DNA of 64,000 nt from Gibbsiella quercinecans (GCF_002291425.1 NZ_CP014136.1:4650001-4714000); one strand, 5' to 3'; positions 36,601 through 44,943 are shown, numbered from the stretch's first letter. Program-made: numbers and translations. The notes: generated by a model from the sequence alone, not told the origin.

Positions 36601-37482
36601 TTAGCCCGCGTGCGCCGGGCGATCGCTAACCTGCTGCTTCACCCGCTCAATGTATATTTCCCGCAGCCGGCGCGTGACGGGGCCGGGTTTGCCGTCGCCG
36701 ATGGTTTTGCCATCCAGCGTGACCACCGGCAGCACGAAAGTGGTGGCTGAACTGATGAAAATCTCGCTGGCGTGATAGGCTTCTTCCGGGGTGAACAGCC
36801 GTTGTTCCAGCGTGATGTCATCGCTGGCCGCCAACGCCAACAGCGCGTGGCGAGTAATGCCGTGCAGAATGTCGTTGCTTAACGGGCGCGTGACCACGGT
36901 GCGATCGTGCAGAACGATGTAGCAGTTACAGGAACTGCCTTCGGTAATGAAGCCGTTTTTCACCAGAAAGGCATCATCGGCATGCTGCGCGTGGGCGTAC
37001 TCTTTGGCCAGGCAGGGAGCAAGCAGGTTGACGGTTTTAATATCCCGGCGGTGCCAGCGGATATCGGGGCAGGTAACGACATGCAGGCCGCTTTGCGCTT
37101 TGGGGTTATCCAGCACGGCGCGGGCCTGGGTAAACAGCACCAGCGTGGGCTGCACCCCGGCGGGGGGGAAGCTGAAATCGCGATCGCCGGCGCTGCCGCG
37201 GCTGATCTGCAAATAAATCGCCCCTTCTTGCAAGCCGTTCTTTTCGATCATGGCCTGATGGATCGCCTGCAGTTCGGCAAGGGTGACCGGCAGCGCCAGC
37301 GACAGTTCGCGGCAAGAGCGCTGTAAACGCGCCATGTGGCCGTCAAACTCCACCAGTTTGCCATTAACGACGGCGGTGACTTCGTACACGGCATCGGCAA
37401 ACAGGAAACCGCGGTCAAAGACTGAAATTTTGGCTTCGTTTTCTGGCACATAGTGCCCATCGACATAAACAAGACGTTGCAT
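36601..37482 (-). CDS. PLP-dependent D-amino acid aminotransferase family (fold type IV)
   Basis: A 293-residue aminotransferase. VYVDGHYVPENEAKISVFDRGFLFADAVYEV is the typical first part of D-alanine aminotransferases; the PLP lysine is K149 in RRDIKTVNLL, and FITEGSSCNCY is the cofactor Glu region. The enzyme moves amino groups between D-amino acids and 2-oxo acids. ATG 37482 is preceded by GGAG; a GTG at 37485 is the alternative. It is last in an operon with dgcA and dgcN, which supports a role in D-glutamate or D-alanine use. Confidence 0.87.
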   Translation of the reverse strand: MQRLVYVDGHYVPENEAKISVFDRGFLFADAVYEVTAVVNGKLVEFDGHMARLQRSCRELSLALPVTLAELQAIHQAMIEKNGLQEGAIYLQISRGSAGDRDFSFPPAGVQPTLVLFTQARAVLDNPKAQSGLHVVTCPDIRWHRRDIKTVNLLAPCLAKEYAHAQHADDAFLVKNGFITEGSSCNCYIVLHDRTVVTRPLSNDILHGITRHALLALAASDDITLEQRLFTPEEAYHASEIFISSATTFVLPVVTLDGKTIGDGKPGPVTRRLREIYIERVKQQVSDRPAHAG

Positions 37483-37521
37483 CACGAACTCCTTAATTAT
37501 CGCGTTGTTGCAGTTCGCCGG

Positions 37522-38502
37522 TTAACCCCACAATGCCGCTTGCGGCGCGTGCAGGGTGCTGCTGTCATAGTGCAGGCCGTGAGCGCGATCGCGCTGTAAC
37601 AGCAACGGGCCGTCAAGATCGATAACCTGCGCGCCCTGGGCCACGATCATCGCCGGCGCAATTGAGAGCGAGGTGCTGACCATACAACCCACCATGATCT
37701 GCAACCCCTGCGCCTGGGCGCTGGCACGCAGCCGCAGCGCCTCGGTCAGCCCGCCGGTTTTGTCCAGCTTGATGTTGATCATGTCATAGCAACCGGCGAT
37801 CGCCGCCAGCGAATGGCTATCATGGCAGGATTCATCGGCGCAGATCGGGATCGGGTGCGGCAGTTCGGCTAAAATGCCGTCTTTGCCGGCGGGAAGCGGC
37901 TGTTCGATCATCGTCACGCCCAATGCCGCCAGCGCCGGCACCAGTTTCAGGTAGAGCGCGGCATCCCATCCTTCGTTGGCATCAACAATCAGGCGGGCGG
38001 CAGGCGCACCCTGGCGCACCGCCGCCACCCTGGCTAAATCGTCGTGATCCGCCAGCTTCAGCTTCAGCAACGGGCGGTGGGCGTTTTGCCGCGCTGCCTG
38101 CTGCATGCGCGCCGGGGTATCCAGCGACAGCGTATAGGCGGTTTGCAATACCCCCGGCGCCGGCAGGTTCAGGCGCTGCCAGATCCGTTGGTTATGCTGT
38201 TTGCATTCCAGATCCCAAAAGGCGCAGTCGAGGGCATTGCGCGCCGCGCCGGGCGGCAGCCGGGTTTGCAACGCTTCGCGATCGAGGCCGTGGCGCAGAT
38301 CGTCACGCAGCGCGGCGATCTGCGCCATCACGCTGTCGACGGATTCACCATAGCGGGCATAGGGCACGCATTCGCCATAGCCCGCTGCGCCGTTGGCGCT
38401 CAGGGCGACCACCACCACATCCGCCTGGGTTTTGCTGCCGCGCGAAATGGTAAAGGTGCTCTGCAGTGGCCAGCCTTCCTGCAGCAGTTCGATGTCGATC
38501 AT
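37522..38502 (-). CDS. dgcA: Enolase-superfamily racemase/dipeptide epimerase, DgcA type
   Basis: A 326-residue enolase-fold enzyme. Catalytic Lys in LLKLKLADHD, metal ligands in IVDANEGW, IEQPLPAG and CADESCHD, and the second Lys in INIKLDKTGG are present. These mark the L-Ala-D/L-Glu epimerase branch. When next to a DUF1611 gene, as here, such enzymes have been shown to convert N-acetyl-D-glutamate to N-acetyl-L-glutamate (DgcA). It overlaps dgcN by four bases. Epimerisation of peptidoglycan dipeptides is the other possibility. Confidence 0.85.
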   Translation of the reverse strand: MIDIELLQEGWPLQSTFTISRGSKTQADVVVVALSANGAAGYGECVPYARYGESVDSVMAQIAALRDDLRHGLDREALQTRLPPGAARNALDCAFWDLECKQHNQRIWQRLNLPAPGVLQTAYTLSLDTPARMQQAARQNAHRPLLKLKLADHDDLARVAAVRQGAPAARLIVDANEGWDAALYLKLVPALAALGVTMIEQPLPAGKDGILAELPHPIPICADESCHDSHSLAAIAGCYDMINIKLDKTGGLTEALRLRASAQAQGLQIMVGCMVSTSLSIAPAMIVAQGAQVIDLDGPLLLQRDRAHGLHYDSSTLHAPQAALWG

Positions 38503-39500
38503 AGGCCCGCCAATTGGTCAACAATGCGCCCAACACCCTGGCGGAATGGATCCACCACTGGCAAACCGAATTTTTTCTCAAGATCGCGGGCTAACTGCAG
38601 CGCGTCTTGTTCACTGAGCGCCGCGGTATTGACCGAGATGCCGACGAAACGCGCCTTGGGGTTGGTCAACTGCGCAACGGATAAATTCAAGGCCATGCAG
38701 GCGGCCAGATCCGGAATCGGGTAGTCAACGCCGCGCATGGTTTTACGGGTAGGCTCATGGCACAGCACCAGCGCATCGGGCTGCGCGCCGTGGATGATGC
38801 CGATCGTTACGCCGGCAAATGAAGGGTGAAACAGCGATCCTTGCCCTTCAATCACGTCCCAGTGATCGGCATCGTTGGCCGGGGCGATAGTTTCAACCGC
38901 GCCGGCGATGAAATCGGCGACCACCGCATCAATACTCACCCCCGCACCGCTGATAAGAATGCCTGTTTGGCCGGTGGCGCGGAAGGTGGCGTTGCCGCCA
39001 CGGGATAGTATTTCTTTTTCGATCGCCAGGGCGGTGTACATTTTGCCGCAGGAACAGTCGGTGCCGACGGGCAGCAGGCGTTTGCCCGGGCGTTTGCGGC
39101 CGTTGGCCACCGGGAAGGTTTGCGAAGGGTGGCGCACGTCGAACAGCGAGCGGCCAAGCCTGGCGGCAAGTTCACGCAACTGCGGCACATCCGCCAGGCG
39201 GTTATGCAGCCCGGCGGCCAGATCCATGCCGCTTTCCAGCGCCTCTTGCAAGATGGCGATCCACGCATCAGAGATGATCCCGCCACGGTTGGCGACGCCA
39301 ATAACCAGCGTTTGCGCACCCGCCTTACGGGCGGCGCTAATGTCCATATCGGGTAACTGGCAGTCGGCATGGCAGCCCGCCATGCGGTACTGGCCAACGC
39401 AATATTCCGGGTGCCACTGTTTGATCCCGATAGCCACTTTAGCGGCTAACTGATCGTGCGCGTCGCCAAGGAATAATAAATAGGGCTTTTTAATATCCAT
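38499..39500 (-). CDS. dgcN: DUF1611 protein, D-glutamate N-acetyltransferase (DgcN) type
   Basis: A 333-residue cytoplasmic protein. An N-terminal Rossmann-like part is followed by a P-loop-like PVGTDCSCGKMYTALAIEKE near residues 144-163 and VIEGQGSLFHPSFAGVTIGI, hallmarks of DUF1611. In other bacteria DgcN N-acetylates D-glutamate before DgcA racemises it. A deacetylase, needed to finish the route, is not in the window. GAGGATGA precedes the start. First gene of a three-gene operon. Confidence 0.85.
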   Translation of the reverse strand: MDIKKPYLLFLGDAHDQLAAKVAIGIKQWHPEYCVGQYRMAGCHADCQLPDMDISAARKAGAQTLVIGVANRGGIISDAWIAILQEALESGMDLAAGLHNRLADVPQLRELAARLGRSLFDVRHPSQTFPVANGRKRPGKRLLPVGTDCSCGKMYTALAIEKEILSRGGNATFRATGQTGILISGAGVSIDAVVADFIAGAVETIAPANDADHWDVIEGQGSLFHPSFAGVTIGIIHGAQPDALVLCHEPTRKTMRGVDYPIPDLAACMALNLSVAQLTNPKARFVGISVNTAALSEQDALQLARDLEKKFGLPVVDPFRQGVGRIVDQLAGL

Positions 39501-39822
39501 TATTCATCCTCACAAGCAAAAAAGCGTGAACGTTAATAACATGGTGGGATAAAAATTACGGGTAAAAATCAATCTTCACAATTGATAATATCCGTAGTCA
39601 TATAATTGTCAATAACAATACTGTTATGGTTATAATATCTGGTTTTTGTTTTTTTATTGAATTTAAATTCAGAAATAAACGTAGTTTTTGAAGTTAAATT
39701 CTGTGCTGTGGTGTTATTTTAAAATGATGTGATTTTCTTATGTGTAAATAACAAATTACCGCCTATTGTTATTTGGTTATCTATTTGATATTTATGTATT
39801 AATTTTATTTATTGGGTTGTGT

Positions 39823-39868
39823 GGCGCTAAATTGGTGAGGTGTGTTATTTCGGGGCGCCAAATTGGTG
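39823..39868. promoter_or_regulatory. Tandem 15-base direct repeats upstream of dgcN operon
   Basis: GGCGCTAAATTGGTG (39823-39837) and GGCGCCAAATTGGTG (39854-39868) differ at one base and start 31 bases apart, three turns of helix. They stand out as GC-richer islands in AT-rich DNA about 330 bases above dgcN. A dimeric regulator could bind them; which one is unknown. Confidence 0.45.
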
Positions 39869-39923
39869 CAATGGCGGGTTGTTTTTAATTTGTTAATTTA
39901 AAATTAGAAACAATGTAATTTAA

Positions 39924-40050
39924 TATACCCAAAATAATTCGAGTTGCAGGAAGGCGGCAACGCAGCGAATCCCCAGGAGCTTACTGGAGTAAGTGACTGG
40001 GGTGAGCGAGGAAAGCCAACACACCTGCAACTTGAAGTATGAAGGGTATA
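39924..40050. repeat. Palindromic intergenic repeat, short form (127 bp)
   Basis: Begins TATACCCAAAATAATTCGAG and ends CAACTTGAAGTATGAAGGGTATA, the ends being inverse repeats. Shares its sequence with 29325-29524 minus the inner 73 bases. Such elements recur in intergenic DNA of Serratia and relatives; the type name is not known to me. Confidence 0.85.
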
Positions 40051-40217
40051 GAATTGAATCTGATACTTTAATGGATATTAAAAGAATGGGTAATGGCATG
40101 AAACACTACCCTATATAAATAAAGCCTGTTCGGGGCTATTGCCAGACAGCGGGTGTGATCAGGCCATTGTCTTTTCCGCCGGCCTTGCATTGGCGGCCCG
40201 GCATGCTTTTCCATGTG

Positions 40218-41165
40218 TCAATCTTGCCGTGCCACAGGCGATGCGTTGGTTCTGGCTTTTGCGGCCACGCCGGCTTCCGATTGCGGAAACACCCGGCTGC
40301 AGAGGAAATCAACCAGCGCCCGCAGCTTGGGGGAAGGGTGCTTGCTGGCCGGCCAGAGCACATAGAAGGTGCCGAAACGCTGGGCATGTTCGGGCAGCAC
40401 GCGGCGCAGCCCGCCTTCGGCCAACGGCGTTCTGACGGCAAAGTCCGGCAGGCAGGCGATGCCACGGCCCTGCATCGCGAAACACATACGGGTTTCGATG
40501 TTGTTGCAGATCATGGACGTGGGCAGTTGCAATTCGGGTTCGCCGGGCGCACGGCGCAGCGGCCAGGTTTCGAGCTTGCCGCTGTTGGGGAAGCGGTAGT
40601 GCAGGCAGGTGTGTTCGAGCAGGTCTTCGGGCACCTGCGGCGTGCCGTGCTGCGCCAGGTAAGCGGGGGAGGCGACCAGCATCAGCTCGAAGCTGCCCAG
40701 CCTGCGTGCGGATAGCCGCGAGTCGGCGGGTTCTCCCGAACGCACGACGGCATCAAAGCCTTCCTCGACCACATCCACCAGCCGGTCGGTAAAGTCCAAA
40801 TCCAGGACGATCTCGGGGTATGCGGCCATAAATTCGCCCAGCACCGGCAGCACCAGCGAACTGACCAGCGGCAGGCTGATACGCAGGTTGCCACGCGGCG
40901 CGGCGGTAGCCTGCGAAAGTTCCAGCTCCGCGGCTTCAACCTCGGCGAGGATGCGGCGGCAGCGTTCAAGGAACATCGCGCCTTCGGCGGTCAGCGTGAC
41001 GCTGCGCGTGCTGCGGTGGAACAGGCGCGCACCGAACTTCTCTTCCAGACGCGCCACGCTTTTACCCACCGCCGAAGCCGAAACGCCAAGCAAGCGGCCG
41101 GCCGCGACAAAGCTGCGGGTTTCCGCCACCTGCACGAACACCGCAAAGCCGTTTAAGTTTTCCAT
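40218..41165 (-). CDS. LysR family transcriptional regulator
   Basis: A 315-residue regulator. NGFAVFVQVAETRSFVAAGRLLGVSASAVGKSVARLEEKFGARLFHRSTR is the standard LysR helix-turn-helix (residues 4-55), followed by the effector domain beginning GNLRISLPLV. It is in the group that includes many efflux regulators. It is divergent from the MFS gene at 41281 with a 115-base gap, so it most likely controls that pump. Confidence 0.9.
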   Translation of the reverse strand: MENLNGFAVFVQVAETRSFVAAGRLLGVSASAVGKSVARLEEKFGARLFHRSTRSVTLTAEGAMFLERCRRILAEVEAAELELSQATAAPRGNLRISLPLVSSLVLPVLGEFMAAYPEIVLDLDFTDRLVDVVEEGFDAVVRSGEPADSRLSARRLGSFELMLVASPAYLAQHGTPQVPEDLLEHTCLHYRFPNSGKLETWPLRRAPGEPELQLPTSMICNNIETRMCFAMQGRGIACLPDFAVRTPLAEGGLRRVLPEHAQRFGTFYVLWPASKHPSPKLRALVDFLCSRVFPQSEAGVAAKARTNASPVARQD

Positions 41166-41280
41166 CTCACTCCCTCATTGCGGACAGATATTTCCGCATA
41201 ACAAGGAACTGTAGCCTACTTTTTCTTTAATCGATGGGTAATTATCGTTGCGGAACCGTTATTAACCACAAGGTATTCCC

Positions 41281-42480
41281 GTGACCGATTCCAAATTGCC
41301 CCTGGCACCGTTGTTAGCACTGGCGATGGCGGCGTTTATCACCATCCTCACCGAAGCGTTGCCGGCCGGCCTGTTGCCGCAGATGGCGCACAGTATGGCG
41401 GTTTCTGAAGCCTGGATCGGCCAGACCGTCACTGTTTATGCGCTGGGTTCGCTGCTGGCCGCCATCCCCTTGACGGCGGCGACCCAAGGGATCCGGCGTC
41501 GGCCGCTGCTACTGGCGGCCATTCTGGGATTTTTCGCCGCGAATACCGTCACGGCGTTTTCCACCAGTTATCCCCTGACGATGGTGGCACGCTTGCTGGC
41601 CGGCGTTTCGGCGGGGCTGCTTTGGGCGTTATTGGCCGGGTATGCCGCGCGCATGGTGCCTGCGCAGCAGAAAGGGCGAGCTATTGCGATCGCCATGGTG
41701 GGAACACCGCTGGCGCTGTCGTTGGGTGTGCCGGCGGGAACGTTGTTGGGCGCGGTGGTAGGGTGGCGCGCCTGCTTCGCTATTATGAGCCTGCTGGCAC
41801 TGCTGCTGATGGGCTGGGTGCGCCTTCAGGTGCCGGATTTCGCCGGGCAAGCGCAGAGCAAACGCCGCCCGCTGGGGCACACGTTTATGCTGCCCGGCAT
41901 TCGCCCCGTGTTGTTCGCCGTGCTGGCTTTTGTGCTGGCGCATAACATTCTTTATACCTATATCGCGCCGTTCCTGGCGATTGCTGGCCTGGCCCAACGC
42001 ACGGATCTGGTGCTGCTGGTGTTCGGCATCGCGTCACTGGCCGGTATCTGGTTCACCGGCGTGCTGATTGACCGTTACCTTCGGCCCCTGACGCTCGCCA
42101 GCACGTTGCTGTTTGCCTTTGCAGCGCTGGCGCTCGGCGTCGCCGGCGATAAGCCCGCCATTGTCTATGCGGCGGTCGCCCTATGGGGGCTGGCCTTCGG
42201 TGGGGCAGCGACGCTGTTTCAAACGGCGTTGGCGAAAACGGCCGGTGACGCGGCGGACGTCGCGCAATCGATGCTGGTGACGGCCTGGAATGTGGCTATT
42301 GCCGGTGGCGGCATCATCGGCGGCATTTTGCTTGAGCGGTTCGGCACCGGCGCATTTTCTCCCGCCTTGCTTATCTTGCTGGCCGCGGCGCTGGCGGTGG
42401 TAGAGGCGGCGAAACGGCACGGTTTCCCGGCGGCGGTGAAAGGGGTGCAACAACTTTCGAAAAATCAGCAAAATGGATAA
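41281..42480 (+). CDS. MFS transporter, sugar-efflux/AraJ-like (DHA1)
   Basis: A 399-residue protein with 12 membrane segments. ITILTEALPAGLLPQMAHSMAVSEAWIGQTVTVYALGS is the start typical of the AraJ/YdhP branch; YSYPLTMVARLLAGVSAGLLWAL-type motif follows, and FGIASLAGIWFTGVLIDRYLRP opens the second half. It starts with GTG at 41281. Probably exports a small toxic compound under the control of the divergent LysR gene. Confidence 0.86.
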   Translation: MTDSKLPLAPLLALAMAAFITILTEALPAGLLPQMAHSMAVSEAWIGQTVTVYALGSLLAAIPLTAATQGIRRRPLLLAAILGFFAANTVTAFSTSYPLTMVARLLAGVSAGLLWALLAGYAARMVPAQQKGRAIAIAMVGTPLALSLGVPAGTLLGAVVGWRACFAIMSLLALLLMGWVRLQVPDFAGQAQSKRRPLGHTFMLPGIRPVLFAVLAFVLAHNILYTYIAPFLAIAGLAQRTDLVLLVFGIASLAGIWFTGVLIDRYLRPLTLASTLLFAFAALALGVAGDKPAIVYAAVALWGLAFGGAATLFQTALAKTAGDAADVAQSMLVTAWNVAIAGGGIIGGILLERFGTGAFSPALLILLAAALAVVEAAKRHGFPAAVKGVQQLSKNQQNG

Positions 42481-42584
42481 AAACAGGCCAATGTGTTCAT
42501 TCGCGCAGCAAACGCACTTTTTTTGCTGTTTCGCGCTTTGACAAACCGCGAGGCCCCCGTTATTATTCGCCCCGTTCACACGAT

Positions 42585-42660
42585 TCCTCTGTAGTTCAGT
42601 CGGTAGAACGGCGGACTGTTAATCCGTATGTCACTGGTTCGAGTCCAGTCAGGGGAGCCA
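42585..42660 (+). tRNA. asnT: tRNA-Asn (anticodon GTT)
   Basis: A 76-base cloverleaf: acceptor TCCTCTG pairs with CAGGGGA, D arm GTTCAGTCGGTAGAAC, anticodon loop CTGTTAATC with GTT, T arm with GGTTCGAGTCC, encoded CCA, discriminator G. It matches enterobacterial tRNA-Asn. Asn tRNA genes are common integration sites for islands, and island debris follows. The gene number within the asn family cannot be told. Confidence 0.96.
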
Positions 42661-42668
42661 TATTAAAG

Positions 42669-42699
42669 AAACCAGATATCTACGGATGTCTGGTTTTTT
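42669..42699 (+). terminator. Terminator of tRNA-Asn
   Basis: AACCAGATA and TGTCTGGTT form a stem followed by T6, nine bases after the tRNA. Confidence 0.85.
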
Positions 42700-42886
42700 G
42701 CTTTTTATCCATTATTTTGCGTGATAAACCTTTTCGATGCGCAAATCCGCAGTATCAAACCAACATCCAATGGCGCGGAAAGGAGAAACTGTTTTTACCT
42801 GCAAAAGGATTTTTTAATCACTTGTTGTTATAAAAAATGAGAGCGCTGTATGTGGTAGCGCCCTCGTTCAGGTTACATAAAAAACA
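42700..42886. other. Short gap between tRNA and toxin gene
   Basis: No gene, and no second copy of the tRNA 3' end that would mark an island border could be found here or further right in the window. Confidence 0.4.
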
Positions 42887-43219
42887 TCAGCTCAGAATGG
42901 CTTCCAGTCGGGCCAGCACTTCATTCACGACAGCATCGGGTATACGCTCCAGCCGCTTACCGCTCCGGGCTCCCATATCAATGGTTCTGGGCTGGTCGCA
43001 GCGAATAACGCCCGTTGTTTTTGTTCCCGCGCCGTCCAGTGAGACGGTAAAACCGGCTGTGCGGGCAAAGTTTCCGCCGCTGGTGACGGGAACAACAACG
43101 GGTAGCCGGGTCAGCTTGTTAAACGATGCCTTCGATACGATAAGCACCGGACGTTTTCCACTTTGCTCGTGGCCGGCAATCGGATCCAGTGAAACGAGCC
43201 AGATTTCCCCTCTGTCCAT
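42887..43219 (-). CDS. chpB: ChpB/PemK-type mRNA interferase toxin
   Basis: A 110-residue MazF/PemK-family toxin. DRGEIWLVSLDPIAGHEQSGKRPVLIVS at the start is the family signature with the catalytic Arg region; VPVTSGGNFARTAGF and RCDQPRTIDM follow as in ChpB. Such toxins cut mRNA in the cytoplasm and stop growth unless bound by the antitoxin. Its ATG directly abuts the antitoxin stop codon. The length is normal (ChpB about 116), so it may be active. Confidence 0.9.
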   Translation of the reverse strand: MDRGEIWLVSLDPIAGHEQSGKRPVLIVSKASFNKLTRLPVVVPVTSGGNFARTAGFTVSLDGAGTKTTGVIRCDQPRTIDMGARSGKRLERIPDAVVNEVLARLEAILS

Positions 43220-43477
43220 TTACAGGATCTCCTTGCCCACCGCAGGCGCATCAATCCATTCCTGATCCTCTTCACTCATTTCGGCGTGCGGATCGCACTG
43301 CGCCAGCAACTCCTCAAGCGAATAACGGGGCCGTTTCTGGGGTTCAATAATCAGACAGCCATTATCAATGGTCATACCCACTTCGCTGTCCGTCGACAGC
43401 TCCAGCGTTTTCAGCACGGCGGGAGGAACCGCCAGCATGATGGATCCGCCGACCTTTTTCAGGCGAGTTGTATACAT
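43220..43477 (-). CDS. chpS: ChpS/PemI-type antitoxin
   Basis: An 85-residue AbrB/MazE-type antitoxin: MYTTRLKKVGGSIMLAVPPAVLKTLEL is the swapped-hairpin DNA-binding half, and the acidic tail (LAQCDPHAEMSEEDQEWIDA) neutralises the toxin. The start at 43477 has GGAGGT five bases upstream; the longer open frame has no site. First gene of the pair; probably represses its own promoter at the palindrome 43494-43509. Confidence 0.9.
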   Translation of the reverse strand: MYTTRLKKVGGSIMLAVPPAVLKTLELSTDSEVGMTIDNGCLIIEPQKRPRYSLEELLAQCDPHAEMSEEDQEWIDAPAVGKEIL

Positions 43478-43493
43478 AGAGCACCTCCGAATA

Positions 43494-43509
43494 TTATATT
43501 TTAATATAA
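43494..43509. promoter_or_regulatory. Palindrome in toxin-antitoxin promoter
   Basis: TTATATT-TT-AATATAA, a perfect 16-base palindrome 17 bases above the antitoxin start. It overlaps a likely -10 region (TATATT/TATAAT-like) and fits an autorepression site. Confidence 0.6.
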
Positions 43510-43824
43510 CATCTACGGCAGGCGATGCACAATTATTCATCAGATTCATTGTGATTTCCTTAGCGTAATAAAGCGTGAAGAAAGCCTTAATCCATCGAAG
43601 GACAGATCCGGCAGTTTTCAAAGGCGGCATTGCTGGTAAAACGGCGACCATACTGATACATCAGGCGCTTCTTTCAGGCCATGAAGCATTTCGTGCTGGC
43701 GGGAGCTTAGTTCGTGGTAAGAAGGCCGATAATAGAAAACTGTTTTTGCGGTTCAAAGGATTATGACGGATCAGATAAACGAAATGCGGCGCAGCTTCCG
43801 TATCCGGGCTGCGCCGGAGGAACA

Positions 43825-44031
43825 TCAGCGATAGCGTGAAGGCCAGATGTTCTCAGGCGCAACATCTAACGCTTCAGCAATCAATCTTTCGCCTTTGGGC
43901 CAGCGGCGGGTAAGCACATTAGCCAGCGTGGAGGACGCCAGCCCCGCGTTACGCGAAAGCGCTGACAGCGAGGTGCCACGTTTTTTCAGCCCGGCGATAA
44001 TGTCGGCAGGATGCCAGTCAGACTGCATCAT
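43825..44031 (-). CDS. Nlp/Ner-type helix-turn-helix regulator
   Basis: A 68-residue DNA-binding protein. WHPADIIAGLKKRGTSLSALSRNAGLASSTLANVLTRRWPKGERLIAEALDVAPENIWPSRY is almost wholly the Ner/Nlp (SfsB) domain, known from phage Mu Ner and island regulators. Its start overlaps the stop of the gene before it, so the two are translated together. Typical of P4-like and Mu-like elements. Confidence 0.88.
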   Translation of the reverse strand: MMQSDWHPADIIAGLKKRGTSLSALSRNAGLASSTLANVLTRRWPKGERLIAEALDVAPENIWPSRYR

Positions 44032-44495
44032 TCTTTGACCTCCACGCCGTCAATAAACTTCACGCCGTCGGAAGTACGCAGCCAACGCGGGGCTTTCATT
44101 TCCGCAGTGAAGTAGTTAATCAGATCGTACAACAGCCAGCTAAGATGCTTCTCCGTTTCAGAGGCAAATCCCAGCCCTGACAGAGTCTGGGTCAGAGCAA
44201 TACAGTAGTGACAAAGTTCAGTGCATTCAGGATCAAAACGTGGAGAACTGACAGGAAGCGAGTCAACAGTCAGGCTTTCAACCAGATGGGGAGGAATAGG
44301 CTCTAACAACGTGGGTTGGAGCAGTGTCATACAGGCATTAATTCTGCCGCAGAGCGCCATTTTCAGCGTGGGATCGTTGCTTTCAATCAGGGTTTCGGCA
44401 AAATTTTCACAGTGAACGGCCAATACGGTGAAATCCGTGGCAGCATTGAAGGGAACAGCAAGTAACGGGTGTATCTGAGTGGGGATCGTAGCCAT
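44028..44495 (-). CDS. Hypothetical prophage/island protein
   Basis: A 155-residue protein (MATIPTQIHPLLAVPF...). No catalytic motif; it is mildly acidic, mostly helical, with five or six Cys. I know this gene only as a conserved member of P4-like satellite elements, placed before an Nlp-type regulator and after an antisense-RNA leader, as here. CAGGAGACTGCC precedes the start. Function is not known. Confidence 0.72.
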   Translation of the reverse strand: MATIPTQIHPLLAVPFNAATDFTVLAVHCENFAETLIESNDPTLKMALCGRINACMTLLQPTLLEPIPPHLVESLTVDSLPVSSPRFDPECTELCHYCIALTQTLSGLGFASETEKHLSWLLYDLINYFTAEMKAPRWLRTSDGVKFIDGVEVKE

Positions 44496-44656
44496 AATGG
44501 CAGTCTCCTGTAACGGTTTTAAAACCCACCACCAGAGGTTCCAATCTCATGGTGGTGGACTGAACGGGGTTGGAACTACCGGCGTTACAGGCAACCGGCG
44601 CACCTTACGGTGCCCCCGCCCAGCCCACCATAGAGGTATAGCCGAGCGCACGACAT
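44496..44656 (-). other. Structured leader of island operon with C4-target-like sequences
   Basis: Contains CCACCAC/GTGGTGG around 44527-44557, GAGGTTCCAATCTC at 44535-44548, and the complementary-type GGGGTTGGAAC at 44566-44576, which can pair with each other and with 44701-44714. Hairpins GCCGG/CCGGC and GCACCTTACGGTGC follow. This lay-out is that of the immunity leaders of P1 and P4. Confidence 0.5.
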
Positions 44657-44735
44657 AAAAAAAGACGCGGACGCGTCATATGTCGCCTGTAACATTTCTC
44701 AGGGTTCCAATCCTGGCGCCTGATTTTGCAGGTGC
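44657..44735 (-). ncRNA. Probable C4-type antisense RNA
   Basis: On the minus strand, CAGGATTGGAACCCTGAG (complement of 44699-44716) is followed by a stem GACGCG-TC-CGCGTC (44664-44677) and T7, a complete Rho-independent terminator about 90 bases before the island operon. P1 C4 RNA and the P4 CI RNA are short RNAs of this design that bind complementary stretches in the downstream leader and stop its expression. The 5' end is estimated; the assignment rests on layout and complementarity. Confidence 0.55.
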
Positions 44736-44818
44736 GGAGAAAAGATATCGCGATTGGTCAAAAACGGCAAGTGGGAATAGTGGAAGACAGATCGCAGATT
44801 GATATAAAGATAAATTAG

Positions 44819-44941
44819 AGTTACTGTCGACTAAGAACCTATCATCAAACCATCAATAGCTACAGGGTTACAGTGAGTCTGGAACTCACCGAATATAATG
44901 GGAAATCTTACTTCATTCTAACATCCTTTCCGGTAGACTGA
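44819..44941 (+). pseudogene. 3' remnant of a polymorphic (CdiA/Rhs-type) toxin gene
   Basis: Forty codons without start read SYCRLRTYHQTINSYRV and then TVSLELTEYNGKSYFILTSFPVD, stopping two bases before the immunity gene. The ending G-x-x-YFILTSFP resembles the C termini of CdiA toxin domains of the RNase A-like class, and the tight toxin-stop/immunity-start spacing is that of cdiA-cdiI modules. A stop codon at 44816-44818 cuts the frame upstream, and no further toxin sequence is seen. Toxin class is a guess. Confidence 0.6.
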
Positions 44942-44943
44942 TT

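Larger units (their letters stand above)
39501..40217. other. AT-rich intergenic region without genes
   Basis: About 700 bases. The half next to dgcN is strongly AT-rich and must hold the operon promoter. It carries a pair of direct repeats (39823-39868) and a palindromic repeat element (39924-40050), listed separately. No frame has a start site and recognisable content. Confidence 0.6.

Noticed and set aside
43575..43766. A 63-codon plus-strand frame beside the toxin-antitoxin pair
   Set aside because: It resembles part of a transposase-like or phage protein only faintly (no full motif), has no binding site and cannot be supported.
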